Shown piece after piece: positions 18,163 to 27,200 of a DNA stretch of 64,000 bases. Positions within the stretch are counted from its first letter, which is position 1. Each line of letters begins with the position of its first letter. The position numbers were made by a program, and so were the translations under genes. Origin of the DNA: Dyella halodurans (lineage in GTDB: Bacteria > Pseudomonadota > Gammaproteobacteria > Xanthomonadales > Rhodanobacteraceae); the NCBI RefSeq assembly GCF_026283925.1, contig NZ_JAPDPF010000001.1:620001-684000 (forward strand). The letters run 5' to 3'. The notes under the pieces are model-generated. The model saw only the letters and a list, made by a program, of their open reading frames with translations, made no database searches and was not told the DNA's origin.

Positions 18163-20247
18163 TCACACCGTCGCTGCCGATTTGCTGCGACTGCGACCCG
18201 TGATATGCGCCAACGTATTCACGTTGTCGACCAGGCGGTCGCTGATGCGCGTGAGCAGCCCGGCGGCCTGTCGGTCCTCGGTCATATTGAGCAGCGCCGC
18301 GTAGGTGCGTTGCAGGCTGCGCAGGTCGGGCAGGCGCTCCGGTGCGCGTTGCGCACGCAAGGCCGCGCCAATCTCGTGCAGCGCGATGGAGACGTGATTG
18401 ACGAACGCACACATCTCCACCTGCTCGGGCAGGTTGGGGTGATCGTCGATCAGCGCTTCCAGCGCCATCGCGGTGCGCGCAAATCGATTGCCGTTGGCGA
18501 ACAGCGCATTGGCCAGTTCGAGCAGGGCGGGCGGCGTCGCCGGTTCGGCACGCATGCGATCCAGCGAAGCCTGCGCATTGCTGCGTGCCGTGCGTGCAGC
18601 CGTGCGGGCCTCGCGGCGGCCGTCACGTCGTTCCGGATTGGCCAGGGCCTGCATGTAGTTCGCATACGCGTCCAGCATGTCCGACAGCGCGGCGCGGGCG
18701 CGCCCGCGCTCCCAGGTAGGCCAAAGCACATAGGCGATCAACGCGATGCCGCTGCCCAGGGCGGTATTGATCACGCGATCCATCACCGCGTCGCTGGAAT
18801 TGACGCCTTCGAACGACAGCAGGATGACCACGGTGCCGGTAAGCGCCGCCACCGCCACGCCGTAGTGCGCCGTGGCGAGGTAACGGAACGCCATGCACAG
18901 CACCGCCATCAGGGCGAGATGCGCCCAGGCCTCGTGCGGCGTGACGTGCAGCAGGGCGGTGGTAAGCACCAGGCCCAGTACCGTACCCACCACGCGCAGC
19001 AGGCCGAAGTTGAAGGTCGCCGCGAAGTCGGGGCGCAGCACGATGGCGGCGGTCATCGGCAGCCAGTAACCATGGGGCAACTGAAGCTGGCGCGCGACGA
19101 ACAGCGTGACGGTCAGCGTGACGGCGCTACGCACGGCGTGGCGGAAAGCCACCGAATGCGGGGTGAGATTGGCGCGTAGGGTGGCGCGCGCCGAACTGCT
19201 GCGCAGTGCCGCTGGCAACGGTGTCTCAGCCGCGGCGGCACGCAGTTCGCCGCGACTGCCGGCCCAGTTGGCATTGCGTACGGCAGCGGCAAGCTGGCCG
19301 GAGAGCGCGTGAATATGGGTGGCCAGGCCGTCGGCGTGACCGCCGTTGCCAAGCAGCGCGTTTTCGCTGGCTTGCAGGGTTTGCAGGGCATGTTCGGCCT
19401 GCCGGGGGGAGTCGCCAGCCTCCAAGGCATCGGCGACCGCGGCGAGCACGCGCGCCGCATCGCCACGGAACATGGCGTGGATGGTGGCGTTGGCGCGCAG
19501 CTCCGCCATGGCGGTGAGTTCCAGGCGGATGCGTTCGGCCAGCTCCAGCAGCACGCCGAAGGCTTCCATGGCGCGACCGCGCGCGTGATGGCGGCCGAGC
19601 AAGGTGTGCTGCAGCGTGGTCATGGCATCGGTGAGTGCGGGCACGTCGGCGTCGTCATGCGCCTGCTGTCGCGCCAGCGTGGCCAATCCCCGATACACCG
19701 CCGCCAGCGCGTGGCGTTCCGGCCGGTAGCGCTGCAGCGGCCACGCAGCAACGGAAAACACGGTAAGCAACAGGCCGCCGGCAAAGATCAGGGTCGATGC
19801 ACCCAGCGCTTCGCCCAACGGCCGCGGCGAGGCCGCGGTGACCACCAGCAGGATCATGCTGGTCATGCCGACCCGGGTCATGTCGGTGCCGAACACCACC
19901 AGCAATCCACCGCAGAAGCCAAACGCCGCGGTAGCGATCAGGATGGGGATCAGCTGGTCGCCAAGCAGGAAGCCGATCAGCGAGGCCAGTCCCGCTGCCA
20001 GCGAGGCCAGCAGCAGGCGTGCCATGCGCTGGCGATACGGCCCTGGCTGGTCGGAGAACATGGTATCCAGCGCGCCCGCGCCAATGCCCAGGCCGACGCC
20101 CGGGTGACCCGTGGCGATGCCGATGGCCAACGGCAGAATCACCGCTGCCGTATTGCGCAGCACCACGCGGGGCGGCACGTCCGGTCGCTTGGCGGTGAGC
20201 AGGCTGTCGACGACGGTGGCGCGTAGCGAGTAACCGCTGGAAGACAT
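18163..20247 (-). CDS. FUSC-family membrane protein (YccS/aromatic-acid-exporter-like)
   Basis: 694 residues with the two-module layout of FUSC proteins. An N-terminal membrane bundle at about 30-165 (RNTAAVILPLAIGIATGHPG..., GDQLIPILIATAAFGFCGGLL) is followed by a cytoplasmic helical region. A second bundle at about 375-510 (RHAVRSAVTLTVTLFVARQLQLPHGYWLPMTAAIVLRPDF) carries the YWLPMTAAIVLRPD signature, and a C-terminal cytoplasmic helical domain ends it. Relatives include YccS and AaeB, the p-hydroxybenzoate efflux protein; substrate here unknown. It stands alone, with the AmiD-like gene upstream. Confidence 0.85.
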   Translation of the reverse strand: MSSSGYSLRATVVDSLLTAKRPDVPPRVVLRNTAAVILPLAIGIATGHPGVGLGIGAGALDTMFSDQPGPYRQRMARLLLASLAAGLASLIGFLLGDQLIPILIATAAFGFCGGLLVVFGTDMTRVGMTSMILLVVTAASPRPLGEALGASTLIFAGGLLLTVFSVAAWPLQRYRPERHALAAVYRGLATLARQQAHDDADVPALTDAMTTLQHTLLGRHHARGRAMEAFGVLLELAERIRLELTAMAELRANATIHAMFRGDAARVLAAVADALEAGDSPRQAEHALQTLQASENALLGNGGHADGLATHIHALSGQLAAAVRNANWAGSRGELRAAAAETPLPAALRSSSARATLRANLTPHSVAFRHAVRSAVTLTVTLFVARQLQLPHGYWLPMTAAIVLRPDFAATFNFGLLRVVGTVLGLVLTTALLHVTPHEAWAHLALMAVLCMAFRYLATAHYGVAVAALTGTVVILLSFEGVNSSDAVMDRVINTALGSGIALIAYVLWPTWERGRARAALSDMLDAYANYMQALANPERRDGRREARTAARTARSNAQASLDRMRAEPATPPALLELANALFANGNRFARTAMALEALIDDHPNLPEQVEMCAFVNHVSIALHEIGAALRAQRAPERLPDLRSLQRTYAALLNMTEDRQAAGLLTRISDRLVDNVNTLAHITGRSRSKSAATV

Positions 20248-20329
20248 GTGGCTTCGTTCGCTCCTAAACGATGGGCCGATTTTGCACGATGCCGCCTGAA
20301 GCTGGCGCGACGGGCAGCATCGTCATGGG

Positions 20330-21121
20330 CTACGGCGCCGCCGGAACGCTTGGCTGGCGCGTCAGCGCATACAGGATGCGCAGGTCTTGCGCGTCCAGCG
20401 TGTCGCCCTCCATGCCGCGGAAATGATGATGGAACGAGCGCACCGTCGCGGCGCGGTTGTCGAGCGAGTATCCGACCATGCCCAGCGCCATCCATGGGTC
20501 GAAGTCCGCTGGCGGGTCCACCAGGGTGCCCTGCGGCCACCATCCGAAACCGGCGTCGGCGAGCTGTTTCCACGGGAACAGCGGGCCGGGATCTTCCTTG
20601 CGTCCCGGCGCGAGATCTTCGTGGCCGATGATCTGGGTGCGCGGAATACGCAGCCGGGTCGTGAGGTCGGTCAGCAGGCCCAGCAGGCTGTCGATCTGTG
20701 CCGGCGCAAACGGCGACTGTCCGTCGTTGTCGAGCTCGATGCCGATGGAGGCGGAGTTGACGTCGGTGATGGTGCCCCAGCGTCCGGCGCCGGCATGCCA
20801 GGCGCGCAGCTCGTCGGCCACCAGCTGGTAAACATGTCCATCGCGGCCAATCAGGTAATGCGCGCTTACCGGGCCGCTGTCGTTGGACGTGCGCAGCGTC
20901 TGCAGGCTCTGCTGGGCCGAATGGCCGCCGGTGAAATGCAGCACGATCAGTACCGGCCGGCGCTGGTCGAAGTTGGGCGAGGGTACCCACTGCGCCATCG
21001 GGTTGCGCGCCGGGGCGGTCGCGCAGGCGGCGAGCAAGGCCAGCAGCATCAGCAACAGCAGGGTGCGGCTGATGGGGAGCAGGCGCGCATACCTGGGGCG
21101 GACGAAAGGCATGGCAGTCAC
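20330..21121 (-). CDS. AmiD-like N-acetylmuramoyl-L-alanine amidase, lipoprotein
   Basis: 263 residues, Amidase_2 fold. Signal peptide with lipobox LLALLAAC (acylated Cys at about residue 33) predicts an outer-membrane lipoprotein. Zinc and catalytic features are HFTGGHSAQQSLQTL, a His in AWHAGAGRWG, SIGIELDNDG and IIGHEDLAPGRKEDPGPLFPWKQL. It cleaves the amide between MurNAc and L-Ala, either in anhydro-muropeptides or in sacculi. The N-terminal 15 residues before the hydrophobic core may be removed by an internal start (MPFVRPRYARLL). It lies 82 bp upstream of the FUSC gene. Confidence 0.88.
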   Translation of the reverse strand: MTAMPFVRPRYARLLPISRTLLLLMLLALLAACATAPARNPMAQWVPSPNFDQRRPVLIVLHFTGGHSAQQSLQTLRTSNDSGPVSAHYLIGRDGHVYQLVADELRAWHAGAGRWGTITDVNSASIGIELDNDGQSPFAPAQIDSLLGLLTDLTTRLRIPRTQIIGHEDLAPGRKEDPGPLFPWKQLADAGFGWWPQGTLVDPPADFDPWMALGMVGYSLDNRAATVRSFHHHFRGMEGDTLDAQDLRILYALTRQPSVPAAP

Positions 21122-21171
21122 GGTGGGTGGGGTAGGCGGAACGTGCCGCAGCCACCGAGGAACGTCAAGCC

Positions 21172-21206
21172 GAAATGCAAACGGCGCCCGGTTGCCCGGA
21201 CGCCGT
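21172..21206 (-). terminator. Intrinsic terminator after efpL
   Basis: On the minus strand ACGGCGTCCGG, loop GCAA, CCGGGCGCCGT form a stem with one mismatch, followed by TTTGCATTT. It begins 24 bp after the stop at 21230. Confidence 0.75.
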
Positions 21207-21229
21207 CGCGTTGGTTTTTCAGGCTAGGC

Positions 21230-21793
21230 TTAGGCGCGACCGGCGAACTCGCCCGTCAGCGTGTTCACCCACACCTTTTCCTCGTTGCTGATGTACTCGG
21301 GCACCTGGATTTCGATGCCGGTGTTGAGCTTGGCCGGCTTGGTGCGCTTGGTGGCGCTGGCGCCCTTCATTTCCGGGGCGGTGTCGACCACGGTGAGCGT
21401 CACGCTGGTCGGTACCTGCAAGCCCACCGGCGCATCGTCGATCACCTGCACGTAATAGCCTTCCACACCTTCCACGATGTAGCCGGCGTTGTCGCCTACC
21501 AGTTCTGGCGCGAGCATGTACTGCGTGAAATCTTCGTTGTCCATGAAGACGAACGCATCCCCATCCATGTACGAGAAATTCACCTCACGGCGCACCAGAT
21601 CCATTTCCTTCAGATCGTCGTCGGCGCGCAGGCTCAGGTCGAACTTGCGACCGCCCGGGATGGAATACATGGTGAAGCGGAACGTGACGTTGCCGCCACG
21701 CGCCGTCGGCGAGCTGCGCTCGATGTCGCGCACCTGGTACACGGTACCTTCGTGTTCGACCACATTGCCTTTCTTGACGTCGGAAGCTTTCAT
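21230..21793 (-). CDS. yeiP: Elongation factor P-like protein EfpL (YeiP)
   Basis: 187 residues with the three-domain EF-P architecture, matching E. coli YeiP more than canonical EF-P. The loop at residues about 28-33 is SPTARGG, as in YeiP, instead of the PGKG or PGR-type modified loop of [33 protein letters not shown] and [20 protein letters not shown] are family segments. EfpL relieves ribosome stalling at polyproline and other difficult motifs. Single-gene unit with its own terminator; a canonical efp is presumably elsewhere. Confidence 0.92.
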   Translation of the reverse strand: MKASDVKKGNVVEHEGTVYQVRDIERSSPTARGGNVTFRFTMYSIPGGRKFDLSLRADDDLKEMDLVRREVNFSYMDGDAFVFMDNEDFTQYMLAPELVGDNAGYIVEGVEGYYVQVIDDAPVGLQVPTSVTLTVVDTAPEMKGASATKRTKPAKLNTGIEIQVPEYISNEEKVWVNTLTGEFAGRA

Positions 21794-21923
21794 GGGAAGA
21801 GCTCAGGGCTGAGTAAGTGAGAGGTGAGTAGTGAGGGCGCGCCTTCGTGCGCGCACGGCGAGACCGGAGGTGAAAGACGAGCAACAGGCTGGCGCCCTCG
21901 CTACCCGCCCTTCATCCCTCGCT

Positions 21924-22685
21924 TTACTTCGGCTGCAAACGCACGGCGCCATCGAGGCGGATGGTCTCGCCGTTGATATAGCGGTTGCCAAGGATGAACG
22001 CGACGGTGTCGGCGAATTCCTCCGGCTTGCCCAGGCGCGACGGGAACGGAATCGACGCGGACAGCGACTCCTGCACCTGCGGCGGCATGCCATCGACCAT
22101 CGGCGTCCAGAAGATGCCCGGGGCAATGGTGGCCACGCGGATGCCGAAGCGCGACAGCTCGCGCGCCATCGGCAAGGTCATGGCGACCACGCCGCCCTTG
22201 GAGGCGGAATAGGCGGCCTGGCCGATCTGGCCTTCGTAGGCGGCCACGGAGGCGGTGTTGATGATCACGCCGCGCTCGCCGTCTTCGCCGGCCTCGTTGC
22301 CCTGCATCAGGGCGGCGGCGGCCTTGGCCACGTTGAAGCTGCCCACCAGGTTGACCATCACGGTGGTGGCGAAGGTATTCAGCGGCATCGGGCCTTCCTT
22401 GCCCAGCATGCGGCCGGCGCCGAGGATGCCGGCGCAGTTCATCACCACGTTAAGCCCGCCCAGAGCGTCGCGCGCGGCGGCGACGTTGGCGGTGACGCCC
22501 TCCTCGGAGGTGACGTCAGTACGAAAGAACGTGGCGCCCAGCGCCTTGGCGGCTTCCTGGCCCTTTTCTTCGTTGACGTCGAACAGAGCAACCTTGCCGC
22601 CATGGGCGACCAGATGCTGCGCGACCGCGTGGCCGAGTCCGGAGGCGCCGCCGGTGATGATCGCCTTGACCTGATTGAGCTGCAT
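21924..22685 (-). CDS. Short-chain dehydrogenase (3-hydroxyacyl-CoA dehydrogenase, HSD17B10-like)
   Basis: 253 residues from the ATG at 22685 (MQLNQVKAIITGGASGLGHAV), with GGAG seven bases upstream. Rossmann loop TGGASGLG, FDVNEEKG (NAD preference through the Asp), NCAG, and the catalytic YSASK are all present. The long resemblance to type II 3-hydroxyacyl-CoA dehydrogenases (for example IFWTPMVDGMPPQVQESLSASIPFPSRLGKPEEF, given here as a region at about residues 186-216) suggests beta-oxidation or isoleucine breakdown. It stands alone. Confidence 0.88.
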   Translation of the reverse strand: MQLNQVKAIITGGASGLGHAVAQHLVAHGGKVALFDVNEEKGQEAAKALGATFFRTDVTSEEGVTANVAAARDALGGLNVVMNCAGILGAGRMLGKEGPMPLNTFATTVMVNLVGSFNVAKAAAALMQGNEAGEDGERGVIINTASVAAYEGQIGQAAYSASKGGVVAMTLPMARELSRFGIRVATIAPGIFWTPMVDGMPPQVQESLSASIPFPSRLGKPEEFADTVAFILGNRYINGETIRLDGAVRLQPK

Positions 22686-22864
22686 GAAAGTCTCCGGTGC
22701 CAAAGGGCAAAGCGTTCATTCTAGCCGGGGGCGCCGGGCATCGAAACGCGGGCCTCGTTGCGTCCCGGCGGGGAATCCGAATGATGTCACTAATCGCATG
22801 ATATTGCGAAATTTTCCCCTATTGGTGTCGCGTGCGCCTCATGTCATGATGCCGCCGATCGTGC

Positions 22865-22880
22865 TGTGCGCCATGGCACA
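22865..22880. promoter_or_regulatory. CRP/Clp-like palindrome, upstream copy
   Basis: TGTGC-N6-GCACA, matching 8 of 10 conserved bases of the CRP/Clp half-sites (TGTGA-N6-TCACA) and symmetrical in its half-sites. About 480 bp before the sapC start. Weak on its own. Confidence 0.3.
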
Positions 22881-23301
22881 TTTGCGGCAGTTCGCAAACG
22901 GCCGGTGCTGACCGGGACGATAGGGGAAGGGGGTTCAAGCCATAGCAGGTCGACGGGCATTCGCCTGGGTTTGGCCGTGCGTTGCGTCCTCGCGCGCCGG
23001 CAACCTGGCGCTGCGTCGCCGCCAGCGGCTGGCAGAGTCTGGCCCCTTGGCCCGGCATCCAGGCGGCTGATCGACAGCCGCTGCAAGGCTTCAGCAGTTA
23101 TGTAACGGAAGTGCGTTTCAGGGTGACCGGTTTTGCTCCGGTTTTGCGCATTTATCCATATCGGGGCGTCCAATCACGTCGCCCACGGTGACAAAGCACG
23201 CGGCGCACAGCGCTCTGCAGGACCTAGGTAAGGCTGAGCAGTATTCGTACGACAGGGGACTGGGCGCACGGGGCGCGAAGGCATACCAAGATCGTTGATC
23301 G

Positions 23302-23317
23302 TGTGCGAGCAGTCACA
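23302..23317. promoter_or_regulatory. CRP/Clp-like site before the sapC gene
   Basis: TGTGC-GAGCAG-TCACA matches 9 of 10 conserved bases of the CRP/Clp site. It ends 45 bp before the sapC ATG. Clp is the c-di-GMP-responsive CRP homologue of Xanthomonadales that controls adhesins and exoenzymes. Whether it would activate or block depends on the unmapped transcription start. Confidence 0.4.
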
Positions 23318-23362
23318 GATTTCTGAGCTGTGGTCAGGGCGAAGTCAATCAGGGGAAGCTTT

Positions 23363-24118
23363 ATGAAGCAGTTGCTGATCTACGAGCAGCCGTTGGCGCT
23401 CAATCGTTTGACGCACCGTCACCTTCGCATCAAGCCGGTACCCACGAATTACGCATTTGCGCGTGGGCTCAATTCAGTGCCCCTGACCACTACGGAATTC
23501 GCTCCGGCGGCGCGCAACTATCCCATCGTATTTACGGGCGATGCAGATAAAGCCAGCATGCCAGCCGTGCTGCTTGGTCTGTTGCGCGACGACAACCTGT
23601 TTGTCGAGGACGATAGCCAGTGGGCCGCACAGGCCTATGTGCCGGCCTTCCTGCGGCGCTACCCGTTTGTGGTGGCCAACCAGGAAACCACCGGTGAAGC
23701 CGCTGCCGCCGCCTTCACTGTTTGCGTGGATATGCCGGTGGTCACCCAGAGCGACGACGGCATCAAGCTGTTCGAGGATTCCGGTGAAAACGCACCGGCG
23801 CTGGAGCATGCGCTTGGCTTTCTCGCGGAGTACCAGCGTGCCGCAGAGCGTACCCAGGCCTTCATGCAGCAATTGCGCGACAGCAAACTGTTGGTGACCA
23901 AGACCATCCGGGTCGAGCGTGCGGGTACCGAACCCCACACGCTGAACGGATTCAGCATCGTGGATGAAGAGAAACTGCAGAAGTTGGGCGGCAAGGCGCT
24001 GGAAAAGCTTTCGCGTACGGGTGCACTCGGCTTGATCTATGCGCACCTGATGTCGCTAGGCAATGTCAGCCTGCTCTCGGCCCGGTTCGATACACGTTCG
24101 GCAGCACTGAAACACTAA
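23363..24118 (+). CDS. SapC-family protein
   Basis: 251 residues from ATG 23363 with AGGGGAA upstream (the frame from 23330 adds an unsupported stretch). The body is a SapC domain: NSVPLTTTEFAPAARNYPIVFTGD, PAVLLGLLRDDNLFV, YVPAFLRRYPFVV and a C-terminal SKLLVTKTIRVE / LNGFSIVDEEKL region. SapC was named in Campylobacter S-layer secretion, but in proteobacteria many copies lie beside TonB receptors and tryptophan halogenases and their role is unknown. No signal peptide is seen, so it is probably cytoplasmic. It lies 87 bp before the giant adhesin gene, on the same strand; a hairpin (24138-24154) sits between. Confidence 0.85.
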   Translation: MKQLLIYEQPLALNRLTHRHLRIKPVPTNYAFARGLNSVPLTTTEFAPAARNYPIVFTGDADKASMPAVLLGLLRDDNLFVEDDSQWAAQAYVPAFLRRYPFVVANQETTGEAAAAAFTVCVDMPVVTQSDDGIKLFEDSGENAPALEHALGFLAEYQRAAERTQAFMQQLRDSKLLVTKTIRVERAGTEPHTLNGFSIVDEEKLQKLGGKALEKLSRTGALGLIYAHLMSLGNVSLLSARFDTRSAALKH

Positions 24119-24137
24119 TCCGGCGATATCACGCAGG

Positions 24138-24154
24138 TGGCGCGACGTGCGCCA
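24138..24154 (+). terminator. Weak hairpin between sapC and the adhesin gene
   Basis: TGGCGC, loop GACGT, GCGCCA. The T-rich stretch (TCTTTTATTTAT) starts about 9 nt later, so it is a poor terminator; it may lower read-through or be an RNA-processing site. Confidence 0.35.
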
Positions 24155-24205
24155 TCCGCTGGTCTTTTATTTATCTGAAACAACGACTGCTTCAGGGGAC
24201 ATGTC

Positions 24206-27200
24206 ATGGGCGCTTCCTTCATTTCGCGCGCGCGTCAACAGCGTTTGGGAAACAAGCAGGAAACGTTTTCGATGAAGGCGCTGGCCGCCGCGGTATACGG
24301 CGTGCTGGGCGTTGGCATCGCACCCCAGGTCATGGCGGGGGTGGCCACCAATGTCACGAATAGCAATCAGCATCCGCTGTCGACCCCTTCCCTGATCACT
24401 AGTACCACCTCTGGCGGCGTCACCACGGTAAATGTCCAGGCGAAAACCACCAGCAGTAGTGGCACGGTAGCCTTCAATTCGTTTGACACATTCAATGTGG
24501 GCAACCACACGAGCGGCAGTACGGTCGTCAACGATGTAGTCAACCTCTACATGCCGACGAAGGCGACCAGTCTGGTTAATTTGGTATGGAGCGCGACTAG
24601 CGGCCAGGCGGCGCAGATCTACGGTACGGTCAACAGTTACGCCAACGGACAAAGTTCCAAAATCAGCGGAAGCGTTTACTTCGCTGATCCTAACGGCATC
24701 GTTGTCGGCAAGGGTGCGGTGCTCAACGTCGGCGCACTGTCGCTCAGCGCGCCGACGCAAGCATTCATGGAGTCGTTGCTGGACAGCAGCGGCAACCCGG
24801 TGGATGCCAACGTCACCACCTTGCTGCAGGGCCAGGAGCCGACCAATGCCGGTGTTGGCAATGCCTGTGCCGACGGCAACAGCGCCATGATCTGCGTGGA
24901 CGGCACCATCAATGCCAACAACGCCGTGCGTATCCATGCCACCACCATCGACGTCAGCGGCAACATCAGTGTCTCCGGTACCGGAACCGACACGCTCGCC
25001 ACGGCGGTCAATCTTGGCGGCGATTCGACGGCAACTCCCGTGGTCGATGGCAACACCATCAGGTTGATTGCCGAAGACGGTGGCAACGCGAGCACGACCG
25101 GCGGCGACGTGCTCGCCAACAGCGCGGTCACAGTGAGCGGTGCGCTTGCCACTGGCGCCGTTGGATACGCCAGTGCAAACACCGCGATCACCAGCAACCA
25201 GAGTAGCTGGGGTGCGGTAGCGCTTACCGCCTCGGCCAGCGCCGCCTCGGCCTACTCGGACCCGACCAACAAGGTCGCCGTGCGCAGCACGGGTGAGCTG
25301 TTGCTCGATCAGGCCACCTTCAACCAGTCGACGCCTGAGGCGATCGAGAACAATTCGGGCACGCTCCTCACCGACGCCAACCTGGCCACGACCAAGGCCG
25401 ATCTTGGCCAGCTTGCGTACGCCCGTGCATTCAGTACAGCCAACGTCGAGCTGCAGAAGGGCGCAAGCATCAGCGCCTACGGCGATGTGCTGATGCAGTC
25501 GGGCACGACCACCAGCGCGACGACATCCGCGACGTCCACCCAGTCGGATGGCTCCATTCCGGTGATGGTGACCGGCATGTATGGCGCGGTGTACAGCAAG
25601 GCCTCGACGTTGGTGGACAGCGGTGCCAGCGTCACCAGCAAGTTGGGCGACGTGACCGTGCTGTCCAACACCAACAACACGCTGGATGTGGCAGCCAACA
25701 CCGTTGCCGCCGGTGGCAACAGCGTGGTGGGAGCCACGGTGGCCTGGTCGCAGGCAGCGGTGAATGCACAGGCCCAGGTCAACGGCAGCGTCAGCGCCAA
25801 CGCACTGAACATCGGGGCGCAAAACACCAACAGCTTTTCCACCAGTGCCAGCGCGGAAACGAACAACAGCAGCGGGTCGGGCTCTATCGGTCTGGCGGGT
25901 GCCGTCAGCGAACAGACCATCACTGCCAACGCCTACCTGGGCAGTGCGCCTTCCGGGCCCGGGCCCGCGGGAAGCAACTTTGGCGACCTGACCATCGTCG
26001 CGGAGACGGACACCACGCAGAACCGCTCCGTCGCCAAGACCGGCACGACCCAGGCCACCGGCAATTCCAATGCGAACGCGGCGGATAATTCCGATGACAA
26101 CGCCGACCTGACTTCCACCATGGGCAACGTCACCGGTGATGCGGATGGTTCGGGATCGGGCCATGGTCTGGGCGGCTCCCTGCCGTTCAAGATCGGCTCG
26201 GCCGTTGCCTGGACGTCCAGCAGCAATGGTGCCACCGCGACCACCGCGCCGGGCCTGACCATCAACTCCGTCGGCAACGTGGCCATCCAGGCCATCGTGA
26301 GCAATGCGGGCATCCACAACGGCGCGACCAGCGAGACCTCGTCCGCCGAAGACTCCGGTGCGGAAAGCGGCAGCAGCGGCAGTGGTACCTCGGTCAATGT
26401 CTCGGCCGCCGTGGCCTATGCCAACTACCAGAACTCGGCCGATGCGGAGATTGGCAGCGGCGACGTGATCACGGCGCAGAACATCGGCGTCAATGCGCAG
26501 GTCGTGGTGCCGTTCGACTGGACCTTCGGGCAGTCTGCGCTGAGCTCGTCGAGCCTGAGTGCCCTGACCCAGATGGGGCAAAGCCTGGATGATTTCAAGA
26601 AAGGTGCCGAGGAACTGAAGAGCCTGGTCCAGGCTGCCAAAGCCGCGCCCGATGAGATCATGGATGGCGTCAGTGGTTACGCCGGCGCCTTCGGCGATGG
26701 TTCCAGCGTCGCGATCGGCGGCTCGGTCAACTACTTCGGCATGACCAACAACAGCCGCGCCTGGGTGGGCAATGGCAGCACGCTGACATCGACGGCATCG
26801 CCCGGTAGCAGCAGCTGGACCAGTTCGCTGGGTTGGCTGACCGGCGCCATCAGCGGCAACAATCTTTCCGTCAGCAGCGCGCCTGCCAGTTCAACGGCAG
26901 CTTCGCCTGGCGACGCTGGCAGCAGCACCGTGACCTGGAGCCAATCGATCAGCGTGCTCGCCGGCACCGACGTGGCGGCGTTCAACCTGGTGGGCGACTT
27001 GACGCCCTGGTCCCCGACCACCTCGGGCAGCAGCGCTGCCATCGGTGGCGCGTTCAACTACGGCGGCTATGCCGATACCACCACCGCGGGTCTCGATACC
27101 GGCGTCACGGTGACCAGCAAGAACGCGGTGGCAGTGGATGCCACCGGCGCCGATACGTTGTTCGCGCTCAGCCCGATTTCCGGCAAGGGCGGCTCGGCCA

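Larger units (their letters stand above)
22686..23362. promoter_or_regulatory. 677-bp intergenic region upstream of the sapC-adhesin cluster
   Basis: No convincing gene is visible in any frame; the small open frames here lack ribosome sites and family resemblance. It contains an AT-rich patch at about 22783-22830 (a likely promoter area), two CRP/Clp-like half-site pairs (22865-22880 and 23302-23317) and a weak GC-stem/T-run hairpin near 23120. A small regulatory RNA or an unusually long 5' leader cannot be excluded. Confidence 0.5.

Noticed and set aside
22844-23191. Small open frames in the intergenic region before sapC
   Set aside because: No family resemblance, no ribosome site, and frames on both strands overlap; treated as non-coding.
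24167-26581. Long open frame (804 codons) antisense to the start of the adhesin gene
   Set aside because: It is a shadow: the sense frame has a signal peptide, ribosome site and family hallmarks, and the antisense protein has the Arg/His/Gly composition that GC-rich complementary strands generate. Similar antisense frames (31709-34123, 40997-43246, 37568-39334) recur along the gene.
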